From Sphingobium fluviale (GTDB lineage Bacteria > Pseudomonadota > Alphaproteobacteria > Sphingomonadales > Sphingomonadaceae), in the NCBI RefSeq assembly GCF_004122115.1, contig NZ_SBKP01000006.1, positions 1 through 64,000 on the forward strand: a stretch of DNA of 64,000 nucleotides. The letters run 5' to 3'. How positions within the stretch are numbered: the first letter of the stretch is position 1; each line of letters opens with the position of its first letter. The notes below the pieces were generated by a model. That model was given only the letters and a program-made list of their open reading frames with translations. It had not been told where the DNA came from and made no database searches. Positions 22,847-30,197 of this stretch are shown in pieces. Made by a program: the position numbers and the translations under genes.

Positions 22847-23787
22847 GGGCAATCGGCACGGGGCCGCGCAGCTTCCCACAAATCGCGCAACAACTGCTTG
22901 ACCGGCCCCTACTGATCCACCCTCACAAAGCTGAGGTTCTGATCTGTGCGCTCCAGCAAAAGCTGGGCATTGTCAGCATGGATACGATCGACGGCATAAC
23001 ACTTGATGCCAAGGCGATGCTTGATCGGGCCGCGCTTGCCAGAGACGCGGTGCGCGACCGTGCCAACGGCAAGACATTCCATGTCGACGGCGACATCGCC
23101 GTCATCCCGATCGAGGGCGTACTTGTCCAGAAGTTCGGCTGGCTGGACCCTATGTGCGGCTTCACCGGCTATGACGCGCTCGCGATAAAGCTGCGCGACG
23201 CCATGCGCGACCCGGATGTCTACGGCATCTGGCTTGACATCGACTCGCCCGGCGGGGCTGTCGCCGGACTTTTCGCTTTTGTCGAGGAGTTGGCGCAGTC
23301 GGCGATGAGCGAAGGCGGCAAGCCCATCTACGCATGGGTCAACGAAATGGCCTGCTCTGCGGCCTATGCGATCGCAAGCGTATGCGACAAGGTTTATGGC
23401 CCACGCACTGCCATGTGTGGATCAATTGGCTCTGTCATTGTTCATACCGAAATATCGGAAGCCCTCGACGAGAGTGGTGTCAAGGTGACGATCATCCGTT
23501 CCGGCGAGCGTAAATATCGCGGCAATATGTATGAGCCGCTGGATAAGCAGACCGCAGCGAAGTGGCAGGCGTCAGTCGACGAGGCGGGGCAGTGGTTCGC
23601 GAAGCTAGTGGCCATGGGCCGTGGCGTCGATGCTGATGCTGTTATGGCGACGGAAGCGGACTGGTTCGAGGGGGCTGAGGCGGTTACGCGCGGCCTCATG
23701 GACGAAATCGTCGCAGAGAGGGAGGCATGGGGCCGCCTGGAGGAAGAATGCGACCGCATCAAACGTGACAGGAGGAATGGCCGATGA
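22843..23787 (+). CDS. S49-family head maturation protease, gpC-like, 314 aa
   Basis: SppA/S49 fold with WLDIDSPGGAVAG near residue 130, catalytic Ser172 (MACSAAYAIAS) and Lys224 (SGERKYRGN). It should cleave scaffold and other head proteins during maturation, as lambda gpC does. Start is GTG at 22843 overlapping the portal stop, with AAGGAA upstream. Unlike lambda, the scaffold is encoded by a separate downstream frame rather than nested inside. Confidence 0.92.
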   Translation: MRAIGTGPRSFPQIAQQLLDRPLLIHPHKAEVLICALQQKLGIVSMDTIDGITLDAKAMLDRAALARDAVRDRANGKTFHVDGDIAVIPIEGVLVQKFGWLDPMCGFTGYDALAIKLRDAMRDPDVYGIWLDIDSPGGAVAGLFAFVEELAQSAMSEGGKPIYAWVNEMACSAAYAIASVCDKVYGPRTAMCGSIGSVIVHTEISEALDESGVKVTIIRSGERKYRGNMYEPLDKQTAAKWQASVDEAGQWFAKLVAMGRGVDADAVMATEADWFEGAEAVTRGLMDEIVAEREAWGRLEEECDRIKRDRRNGR

Positions 23788-24314
23788 GCCGTTTTCACAA
23801 TTTCAGCCAGCGGCTGCACGCCACTGGCACCGAACTCACGCCGGACGACGAGCCGGAAGAGGATTGCACCACGGGCAAGGGCGACAAGTCCAAGCCCAAA
23901 TCGAAGAAGAAGGATCCCGACATGAGCGAAGAAACCAGCGCGGAGGCCTTGTCCGCCGCGAAGAAGGAAGGCTTTGACGCTGGCTTCAAGGCCGCGATCG
24001 ATCGCCAGAACACTGTCATGGCAAGCGAGCATTACAAGGGCCGCGAAGCGCAGGCCGCCACGATGCTTGGCAAGCAGTCCATGAGTGCGGAGGATATTGT
24101 TGATGTCCTCGCTAGCAGCCCCAAGGTCGAGCAGTCCGCATTGACCGAGGAGCAACAGCGCGCCGCAGCCGAAGAGGCTGGCCGCAAGGAAATGCGCGAG
24201 CAGATTGGCCAACAGGGCAACAGCGGCGTCGACGCCGATGCTGGCGGGAAGGCCACCGAACCCAATCACGGATGGGATGCAATCCACTCCGACATCCGTT
24301 CGCGCCGCGGCTGA
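23784..24314 (+). CDS. Probable scaffolding protein, 176 aa
   Basis: Highly charged, Lys/Glu/Ala-rich helical protein (KSKPKSKKKDPDMSEETSAE, then EEQQRAAAEEAGRKEMREQI), starting inside the protease stop (ATGA). Position between protease and decoration protein matches lambda Nu3. An internal Met near residue 47 could give a shorter form. Assigned from context and composition. Confidence 0.7.
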   Translation: MSRFHNFSQRLHATGTELTPDDEPEEDCTTGKGDKSKPKSKKKDPDMSEETSAEALSAAKKEGFDAGFKAAIDRQNTVMASEHYKGREAQAATMLGKQSMSAEDIVDVLASSPKVEQSALTEEQQRAAAEEAGRKEMREQIGQQGNSGVDADAGGKATEPNHGWDAIHSDIRSRRG

Positions 24315-24351
24315 TTGAGCCGCCCGCCTATCCCTTGAAAGGAACATTCAC

Positions 24352-25014
24352 ATGACCACTCTCACCGAAGGCATTTACGCCACCGAGTCCTTTATCAGCG
24401 AAGCGCCGGGCGATCGTTCGCGCGAGGCTATCGTTGTCAAGTCCGGCCAGAACCTCAAGGCCTGCGCCGTCCTCGCCACCATCATGTCCGGCACCGTCGC
24501 ATCGGCGGCGAAGTCTGGTGGCAACACCGGCAACGGCACCTTCACGCTGGACGCCACCACCCCGCTCCTGCTGGGCGCCAAGCTCGGCGTTTACACCCTG
24601 CGCTGCATCGCTGCGGCGACCAATAACGGCACGTTCCGCCTCGAAGATCCTGATGGCGTCGTTCTTGGTGACATCGTGATGGCCGGCGGCGCGGCTACCG
24701 TTGCCGAGCAGATCAAGGGCGCGCTTGCTGACGGCGGCACCGATTTCGTTGTTGGTGATGGCTTTGACATCACTGTCACCGTCGCGACCGAAAAGGAGGT
24801 CGAATACAATCCGGCCGGCACTGACGGCTCGCAGATCGCGACCGGCATCCTCTACGGAGCCATCAACGCCACCTCCGCCGACACGCGCGGCGTCGCCTAC
24901 AAGCGCGATTGCGAGCACAACGCCGACATCGTGGTCTGGAAGACCGGCATCACCGCGACCCAGAAGGCGAAGGGCACCTCCGACCTCAAGCGGCGCGGCA
25001 TCATCCTGCGCTGA
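24352..25014 (+). CDS. Head decoration protein, gpD-like with inserted domain, 220 aa
   Basis: The first 45 residues (TEGIYATESFISEAPGDRSR) and last 60 (YNPAGTDGSQIATGILYGAI) match lambda gpD. Between them is an extra domain of about 90 residues, rich in Gly/Thr/Ala (SGTVASAAKSGGNTGNGTFT). gpD trimers clamp the expanded capsid; lambda gpD is about 110 aa, so this one is doubled by the insertion, which could be exposed on the head surface. Confidence 0.88.
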   Translation: MTTLTEGIYATESFISEAPGDRSREAIVVKSGQNLKACAVLATIMSGTVASAAKSGGNTGNGTFTLDATTPLLLGAKLGVYTLRCIAAATNNGTFRLEDPDGVVLGDIVMAGGAATVAEQIKGALADGGTDFVVGDGFDITVTVATEKEVEYNPAGTDGSQIATGILYGAINATSADTRGVAYKRDCEHNADIVVWKTGITATQKAKGTSDLKRRGIILR

Positions 25015-25035
25015 TAACCCATCACGACACGACGC

Positions 25036-25067
25036 AAGGGCGTCGGGGCACTGCTCCGGCGCCCTTT
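25036..25067 (+). terminator. Hairpin between decoration and major capsid genes
   Basis: Stem AAGGGCG / CGCCCTT extended by CGG/CCG across a mismatch, then TTCTC. It lies 21 bases after the decoration stop. Probably a partial terminator or RNA-stability hairpin that tunes capsid gene output. Confidence 0.55.
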
Positions 25068-25097
25068 CTCGTGCCTATTTGAAAGGACAATCCCACC

Positions 25098-26108
25098 ATG
25101 TTGACCATGGACGTATTCAAGCAGGACGCCTTCTCGGCAATTTCGCTGACCGAAGCTGTCCGCAAATCCCAGACTATCCCCGGACTCATCGGTTCTCTCG
25201 GCATCTTTACCCCGAAGCCGGTGCGGACCCGTACTGTTGCGGTCGAGGTGAAGGGCAACACGCTCAACATCATCCAGACCAGTGAGCCGGGCGCCCCGCG
25301 CACCAAGCGCGCGAACAACAAGGGTGACATCCGCGACCTGCGCGTGCGTCGCATCGAGGAGTCCTCGACAATCACCGCCGAGCAGTTGCAGGGCATCCGC
25401 GCATTCGGTTCGGAAACCGAACTGAAAACTCTCCAGAAGGAGGTTGCGGAACGCCAGCAGGATTGCATCGACGACCTCTCCGCCACGGTCGAGCGTCTGC
25501 GCCTGTCGTGCATCAACGGTATTCTGGTCGATGCGGACGACACCACGATCTACGACTATTACGCGACCTTCGGCATCTCCCAACCCGCCGAGATCGACTT
25601 TAGTTGGGCATCTCGCACCAAGTGCAAGCAGTTCGTCGCGCAAAACGTCAAGCGGCCTATTCTTCGCGCGCTCGGCGGGCGGGCTGTGCCGGGCATGCGC
25701 ATCCTCGCTCTCTGCGGCGACGAGTTCTACGACGAGTTGCAGGAAAACGGCGAGTATCGCGACACCTTCAAGAACACCGAGAAGGCCAGCACATTGCTGG
25801 AGGATAGTGTTTTTGATGCGGTCGACGCATGGGGTGTGACCTGGTTGAACTACCGCGGCACCGATGACAACTCCAAGGTTGCGATCGGCGTCGACAAGGT
25901 GAAGTTCCTTCCCATTGGTGTGCGCGGCCTGTTTCAGGAAGCGTTCGCCCCGGCCCCGACCTTCTCGCTCGTCAATACGATGGGCCAGGAGTGGTACAGC
26001 CGTATCGTCGTCGACAAGGACCGCGAGGAGTGGGCCGACATCGAGATGGAAAGCCACCGCCTGCCCATCTGCACCCGCCCCGACGCACTGCTCCAGGGCA
26101 ACAAGTAA
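25098..26108 (+). CDS. Major capsid protein, lambda gpE family, 336 aa
   Basis: Matches gpE-type capsid proteins in length and in conserved stretches: LGIFTPKPVRTRTVAVEVKG near residue 35, DLRVRRIEESSTITAEQLQG near 77, GVRGLFQEAFAPAPTF near 276. HK97 fold expected. AAAGGA precedes the ATG; a second Met lies three codons in. Strong hairpins on both sides suggest its transcript is specially controlled. Confidence 0.93.
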   Translation: MLTMDVFKQDAFSAISLTEAVRKSQTIPGLIGSLGIFTPKPVRTRTVAVEVKGNTLNIIQTSEPGAPRTKRANNKGDIRDLRVRRIEESSTITAEQLQGIRAFGSETELKTLQKEVAERQQDCIDDLSATVERLRLSCINGILVDADDTTIYDYYATFGISQPAEIDFSWASRTKCKQFVAQNVKRPILRALGGRAVPGMRILALCGDEFYDELQENGEYRDTFKNTEKASTLLEDSVFDAVDAWGVTWLNYRGTDDNSKVAIGVDKVKFLPIGVRGLFQEAFAPAPTFSLVNTMGQEWYSRIVVDKDREEWADIEMESHRLPICTRPDALLQGNK

Positions 26109-26121
26109 TCTCCCCCACCTC

Positions 26122-26154
26122 AAGGCCGCCCCTCACCGGGCGGCCTTCTCTTTT
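26122..26154 (+). terminator. Strong terminator after the major capsid gene
   Basis: Perfect 10-bp stem AAGGCCGCCC / GGGCGGCCTT with a 6-base loop, followed by CTCTTTT. It should release part of the transcription after the capsid gene, giving more capsid than tail mRNA. Confidence 0.8.
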
Positions 26155-26169
26155 GCAAGGATTACCGTG

Positions 26170-26541
26170 ATGACCCTCGTAAAATGCAAGGCTGTCCGGG
26201 TGTTCACAGAGTTCGTGTCGAATTTCGGCATGGTGCATGGCAACCCCGAAGGCTCTGACGAACGGGCCCGGTTCCCGATGGTTCCCGAAGCTGCGGTGGC
26301 GAAGCTCGCTGCCGAGGGCAAGATCGAGACCGACGCGGGTGATGCGCCCCTGCCCCAACTTGACCACGACGGAGACGGCCACCCCGGCGGCAGTGTCTCG
26401 GCGACCGGCAACGACATCAAAGCCCTGCGCGCGCTCTATCGCGAGACGTTCGGCAAGGCGCCGTTCAATGGCTGGGATGCGGACAAGCTGCGTGCGCTCA
26501 TGGCTGAAGCCCGCACCGGCACCGAAGGCGCTCCCGCCTGA
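26170..26541 (+). CDS. Hypothetical head protein, 123 aa
   Basis: Starts MTLVKCKAVRVFTEFVSNFG. A middle part holds a calcium-like acidic loop (DHDGDGHPGG), and the C-terminal 40 residues (DIKALRALYRETFGKAPFNG) look like a small helical SAP/HeH-type unit. Position matches lambda gpFI or a head-completion gene. AAGGA precedes ATG 26170. Exact role unknown. Confidence 0.65.
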   Translation: MTLVKCKAVRVFTEFVSNFGMVHGNPEGSDERARFPMVPEAAVAKLAAEGKIETDAGDAPLPQLDHDGDGHPGGSVSATGNDIKALRALYRETFGKAPFNGWDADKLRALMAEARTGTEGAPA

Positions 26542-26879
26542 TGCCAGTCGATCTGGAGTCTCTGACTTCCACCCTGTTTTCCAAGTGCGACGAAAAGCTG
26601 GGCGATACCGTGACGATCACGCCGCCCGCCGCCGCGCCCATAACGACCAAGGTTCACGCCGCGCACCGTGACCGCCGAGCCGATTTCGGTCTGTCCGCCG
26701 GCACGGTGCAGGACGCCATGCTCGATGTCAGCAAAAGCCTGCTGCCCGGAAAGCCCGGCGTGGGATGGACGGTCACAGTGCCCCTCATCCCCGGCAAGAC
26801 ATTCGAGCCGCGCGATGTCCAGTCCGATGACAGCGGGCGCCGCTGGGAGTTCGGCTTGAAGGAATTGAAGGGTGGCTGA
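26541..26879 (+). CDS. Head-tail connector protein (gpFII-like position), 112 aa
   Basis: Beta-rich protein (MPVDLESLTSTLFSKCDEKL, then TVTVPLIPGKTFEPRDV) between the capsid and tail-terminator genes, the slot of lambda gpFII, which joins tail to head. Similarity by sequence alone is weak. Overlaps previous and next genes. Confidence 0.6.
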   Translation: MPVDLESLTSTLFSKCDEKLGDTVTITPPAAAPITTKVHAAHRDRRADFGLSAGTVQDAMLDVSKSLLPGKPGVGWTVTVPLIPGKTFEPRDVQSDDSGRRWEFGLKELKGG

Positions 26880-27330
26880 CGCGCCCATCACCAAGATCCT
26901 CACCGCGATCAAGGCGCTGGTCGAGACGCCATCCCTGACGTTCCACATCAACCGCACGGACGACGAGCCGCTGGATGAGAGCGAGCGCCCCGGCGTCATC
27001 GTCCGCGTGCCGCACATGGCGTTCGAGGACTATTCCAATCAGGGGCAGGATCTCGTGCGCGCCACGCTGCACTTCGATTTCATGAGTTCCGGCACGGCTG
27101 GCGAGACGATCGACGAGCAGAACCAGACCGGCATCGCCGACACGCTCAAGCTCATCGCGGCTGATCGCACCCTCGGCGGGCGTCTGCACCGCTGGGAAGC
27201 CACAGCCGTATCCGGCTCCGAACAGAACGGGGCGGACCTCGGCACCGCCATTCTTGAGATGGAAGTCGTCTTCTTTGTCCTGCGCGACGACCCGCTCCTC
27301 ATCGTCGGCCTGTCCGGCGTCACCTTCTGA
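26872..27330 (+). CDS. Tail terminator protein (gpU-like), 152 aa
   Basis: Compact alpha/beta protein (TKILTAIKALVETPSLTFHI, then EMEVVFFVLRDDPLLIV) just before the tube gene, where lambda gpU lies. Such proteins cap the tail tube at its final length and bind the head. Start is GTG at 26872 inside the previous gene. Call from place, size and fold style. Confidence 0.65.
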   Translation: MADAPITKILTAIKALVETPSLTFHINRTDDEPLDESERPGVIVRVPHMAFEDYSNQGQDLVRATLHFDFMSSGTAGETIDEQNQTGIADTLKLIAADRTLGGRLHRWEATAVSGSEQNGADLGTAILEMEVVFFVLRDDPLLIVGLSGVTF

Positions 27331-27356
27331 CACTTGCATAAAGGAAAGTAACTCTC

Positions 27357-28538
27357 ATGGCGATGCGTTCCCAATTCACCTCGGTAGCGGTCAAAACACA
27401 GTCCGCCGTGGACACATGGGGCTCCCCCACGTCCTCCGATCTTTTTCCCTGCGCAAACGTCAACCTGCGCAGCGAATCCATCACCGCTGAAAACCCGGAG
27501 TATCTGGGCGCGATTGACCGCCCCGGTGACTTCGTTCTGGGTGAGCGGGTGTCCCTGACCCTCTCGATCCCGATGCGCCCGCCCGGTGGCGCCAGCCCGC
27601 CCGCCGCCGACGCCTATATTCCGGGCCGCTTTCTGAAAGCTGCCAACTTCACCGAGATTGTGACCTCGGCAGCGGTCCCCACCTCTCCCGCCGCTGTGTC
27701 GGCCGGCACCACCACGAGCGCAACGCTGGGCGCCGCCGCATCCTCTTCCGCGCAGGCTTATAAGGGTTTTGGCCTGAGTCTGTCCGACAACGGCAGCGGC
27801 TACAATCGCCAGTTGACGGCGATCAAGGACTATACCTCCGGCAAGATCGCGACACTGCCCGAGACGCTGAGCGGCGCTCCGGCGGCGAACTACCAGATCC
27901 CGAAGCAGCTTTCCTACCACAGCGGCGCGACCGGCAACCCGCCCGTCCTGTCGCTGAGCGTCTGGTATGACGCGGTGCGCTTCGACCTCATCAACATGGC
28001 GGTCTCCAGCCTGCGTTTCACCTTCCCGGTCTCGACCCGCAACTCGACCGAATACCCGATGATGGAACTGACGCTCGATGGCGACATCTATCAGTGGGCA
28101 GACGAGGCCGCGCCGACCGTGGGCGCTCTGGGCGCTATCCCGACATTCAAGGACGGCGATATGTGGATCGCGAACAAGGCGCTGGGCGGATCCAGCTTCT
28201 CGGTCGATATGGGCATTCAGGTCGGCTATCCGCCCAACCCGAACAAGGCGCAGGGCAATGACGCCGCGCAGCTTACCCAGACCAAGCGCACCGCGCAGAT
28301 CACGCTTAACCACAACACCAAGGCGACGATCGACTTCCGCGCGCTGGCGCTGGCCCAAAGCTATCACTCGCTCTGGGCGCAATATGGCTACACCGCCGGG
28401 AACATGGTGGGCTTCCTCATCCCCAATGGACGCTTCACCTATCCCAACCAGGATGTCGGCAGCGAGTTCGTCAGCCAGACGATCGACATGCTGATCGACG
28501 ACGTAAGCCGGTCGGTGAACCTCTACTTCCCGTATTAA
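27357..28538 (+). CDS. Major tail tube protein, 393 aa
   Basis: Pattern of siphovirus tube proteins: N-terminal TAENPEYLGAIDRPGDFVLG, repeated beta strands, and SLRFTFPVSTRNSTEYPMME in the middle. A 60-residue Ala/Ser/Thr-rich part (about 100-130) may be an added surface domain. It is the most abundant tail protein if the call is right. It lies between the tail terminator and the assembly chaperone. Confidence 0.8.
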   Translation: MAMRSQFTSVAVKTQSAVDTWGSPTSSDLFPCANVNLRSESITAENPEYLGAIDRPGDFVLGERVSLTLSIPMRPPGGASPPAADAYIPGRFLKAANFTEIVTSAAVPTSPAAVSAGTTTSATLGAAASSSAQAYKGFGLSLSDNGSGYNRQLTAIKDYTSGKIATLPETLSGAPAANYQIPKQLSYHSGATGNPPVLSLSVWYDAVRFDLINMAVSSLRFTFPVSTRNSTEYPMMELTLDGDIYQWADEAAPTVGALGAIPTFKDGDMWIANKALGGSSFSVDMGIQVGYPPNPNKAQGNDAAQLTQTKRTAQITLNHNTKATIDFRALALAQSYHSLWAQYGYTAGNMVGFLIPNGRFTYPNQDVGSEFVSQTIDMLIDDVSRSVNLYFPY

Positions 28539-28561
28539 ACCCCAATCCCCGGAGATACCCC

Positions 28562-29323
28562 GTGACAAAATATCCCCTCGAAGGCGGGGAGTTGGTCGAA
28601 TACACGCCCGACTCCCTCGCCTCCATTCCCGTGCCTCCCGTCTTTCTGCTGCGTCCCGTCACCGAACGGGACCGCCGCCGCCTGCGCAAGCTCGCCATTC
28701 AGGAGGGTTTAAGCAAGCACAGCCTTGCCGACCTGCGCGCCGAGACACTGACCGGCCTGCAATCCTTGTGGAGTGAGGATGTCTTCGCCGCGCATGAGGG
28801 CCGCCTGCGTTCCTATTGGGATGCCTATGACCAGTATGAGCGCGAGATGGAGGGTGTCGACGAGCCTGCCCCGTTCGAGCATCCCGACACGCAGCAGATG
28901 ATTGAACTGTCGGAGCGCATTACGCGCGCATGGCCGCCGCTGCTCAAGAAGCTGGCCGACAACAGCGAATATGACGAGACATGGCCGAAGCTGATCGCCT
29001 CGATCGCCCTTGCCGGATGGAAAAACCTCGACCTTCGCTATGAGCGCGACGAAGGCATTGTGCCGCTCGACTGCATTGACCAGCTTGCGAGCAAGTTGAT
29101 CGACATGCACGCCGAGGTGGAAGGCAACCTCCCCTCAAACCTGCCGTTCATCCAGGTGCTCACCCGCGCGATCCAGATGTTCACGCTCGGCAAGGACGAG
29201 GAAAAAAACTCCGAATCGCCGTCGAAGTCCTCCACCACCCCCAGCACTTCGAGGAAGGCTGGGAAGGTAACGACGGGTGGAAAATCGACGGCGACACCTT
29301 CGACCGAAACCCCCGCGACCTGA
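28562..29323 (+). CDS. Tail assembly chaperone, gpG-like frame-0 product, 253 aa
   Basis: Helical, acidic protein with a DRRRLRKLAIQEGLS helix near residue 38 and LIASIALAGWKNLDLRYERD near 145. Codons 214-216 are GAA AAA AAC, a -1 slippery site. The last 37 residues after it are Ser/Thr/Lys-rich with no structure (TPSTSRKAGKVTTGG), as expected for a frame that only serves to end the short product. As in lambda, this product would bind the tape measure while the frameshifted longer form recruits tube protein. Confidence 0.8.
   Translation: MTKYPLEGGELVEYTPDSLASIPVPPVFLLRPVTERDRRRLRKLAIQEGLSKHSLADLRAETLTGLQSLWSEDVFAAHEGRLRSYWDAYDQYEREMEGVDEPAPFEHPDTQQMIELSERITRAWPPLLKKLADNSEYDETWPKLIASIALAGWKNLDLRYERDEGIVPLDCIDQLASKLIDMHAEVEGNLPSNLPFIQVLTRAIQMFTLGKDEEKNSESPSKSSTTPSTSRKAGKVTTGGKSTATPSTETPAT
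29203..29209 (+). promoter_or_regulatory. Programmed -1 frameshift slippery site A AAA AAC
   Basis: Seven A followed by C, phased in frame 0 as GAA AAA AAC, which is the canonical X XXY YYZ heptamer. A -1 slip joins the upstream gene to the open frame 29209-29490. This equals the lambda G/GT arrangement in the same gene position. Confidence 0.85.
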
Positions 29324-29490
29324 TCGACGAAGAAGACATGGACCTCGTGAACATGTTCCACCGCTGCGACATGGGGATGGCGGGCCGCGTCTGGCCCGAT
29401 GGCGGCACCCTGCTGGATCAACCAACGAAGCTGGTACGCGCCTTTTCCGTGATCGGTGAGGCGGTGGCGAAGGTGCGCAAGTCGTCATGA
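29209..29490 (+). CDS. gpT-like extension reached by -1 frameshift (93 codons)
   Basis: An open frame with no ribosome site, read after the slip at 29203-29209. It has good protein character: LRIAVEVLHHPQHFEEGWEG, then MDLVNMFHRCDMGMAGRVWP and TLLDQPTKLVRAFSVIGEAV. Together with codons 1-216 of the upstream gene it makes a fusion of about 309 aa, equal to lambda gpGT. The T part resembles the small DUF1799-type proteins in this slot. The stop overlaps the next gene's ATG (ATGA). Confidence 0.8.
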   Translation, partial: LRIAVEVLHHPQHFEEGWEGNDGWKIDGDTFDRNPRDLIDEEDMDLVNMFHRCDMGMAGRVWPDGGTLLDQPTKLVRAFSVIGEAVAKVRKSS

Positions 29491-30197
29491 TAAGCGCCAA
29501 GCTGCGGCGCCCCGGACTTGGCGCGTTTCGCGACTATGAGCGGTACGCGATCCAGCGAGCCGAGCGCGCCGCGCTTATCGCCACAGACCGGGCATCGTCC
29601 GGCGGCAAAACCGGGATTCGCAGCGATATGTCCGGGGTTGGCCTTGGCCGTCTCGGCTTTGCTCTGGGCTCCGGTTCCGACCTTCAAAAGAATGGCCGGG
29701 TCCGGCGCTTTGGCAATAGCGGCTTTAGCGCATCGGGATGGATCTATGTCCGCACCCGCTCCGAACGCTCGCTCGGCGCGCTCAAGATCTACAGCGAAGG
29801 CGGCGACATTCTGCCCGTCACCGGCAAGTGGGAGTGGATCGCGACGGACAATGTGCCCAAGCGCATCGGGCGTTATCGTTCAACGCCGCGCCGCTACATG
29901 CAATCCGGCCTCGCCTCCAGCGTTGGCCCGCTGGTGTTCATTCCGGGGCGGCATAGCGGCGAAGCCCTGCTGGTCGTCAAGAATGTCACCACCCGCACCG
30001 CCGGGCGTCCCAATCCGCGCCGCGCGCCACGCAGCGGACGGGCCCGCGCCGGGCGCGAGGTGCAGGATATGATCGTCATGTTCGTCGGCATCAAGCGCAC
30101 GAGCCGCGCGCAGCGGTTCGCGCCGAGAGAACGCTACAGGGAGCAGCAGGCCGCGCTGCCTTCATACTGGTATCAAGCCTTGGGGAACGAGACATGA
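29487..30197 (+). CDS. DUF6441-like minor tail protein, 236 aa
   Basis: Basic protein with a middle WIYVRTRSERSLGALKIYSE and an Arg-rich C-terminus. Proteins of this type are found between the chaperone and the tape measure in alphaproteobacterial siphoviruses. It starts inside the stop of the frameshift product. No enzymatic motif. The family name is from memory of sequence style. Confidence 0.6.
   Translation: MISAKLRRPGLGAFRDYERYAIQRAERAALIATDRASSGGKTGIRSDMSGVGLGRLGFALGSGSDLQKNGRVRRFGNSGFSASGWIYVRTRSERSLGALKIYSEGGDILPVTGKWEWIATDNVPKRIGRYRSTPRRYMQSGLASSVGPLVFIPGRHSGEALLVVKNVTTRTAGRPNPRRAPRSGRARAGREVQDMIVMFVGIKRTSRAQRFAPRERYREQQAALPSYWYQALGNET

Noticed and set aside
27039-28568. A 509-codon leftward frame over the tail tube gene
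   Set aside because: Antisense to well-supported tail genes, with Arg/Gly/Val-rich composition. No ribosome site.
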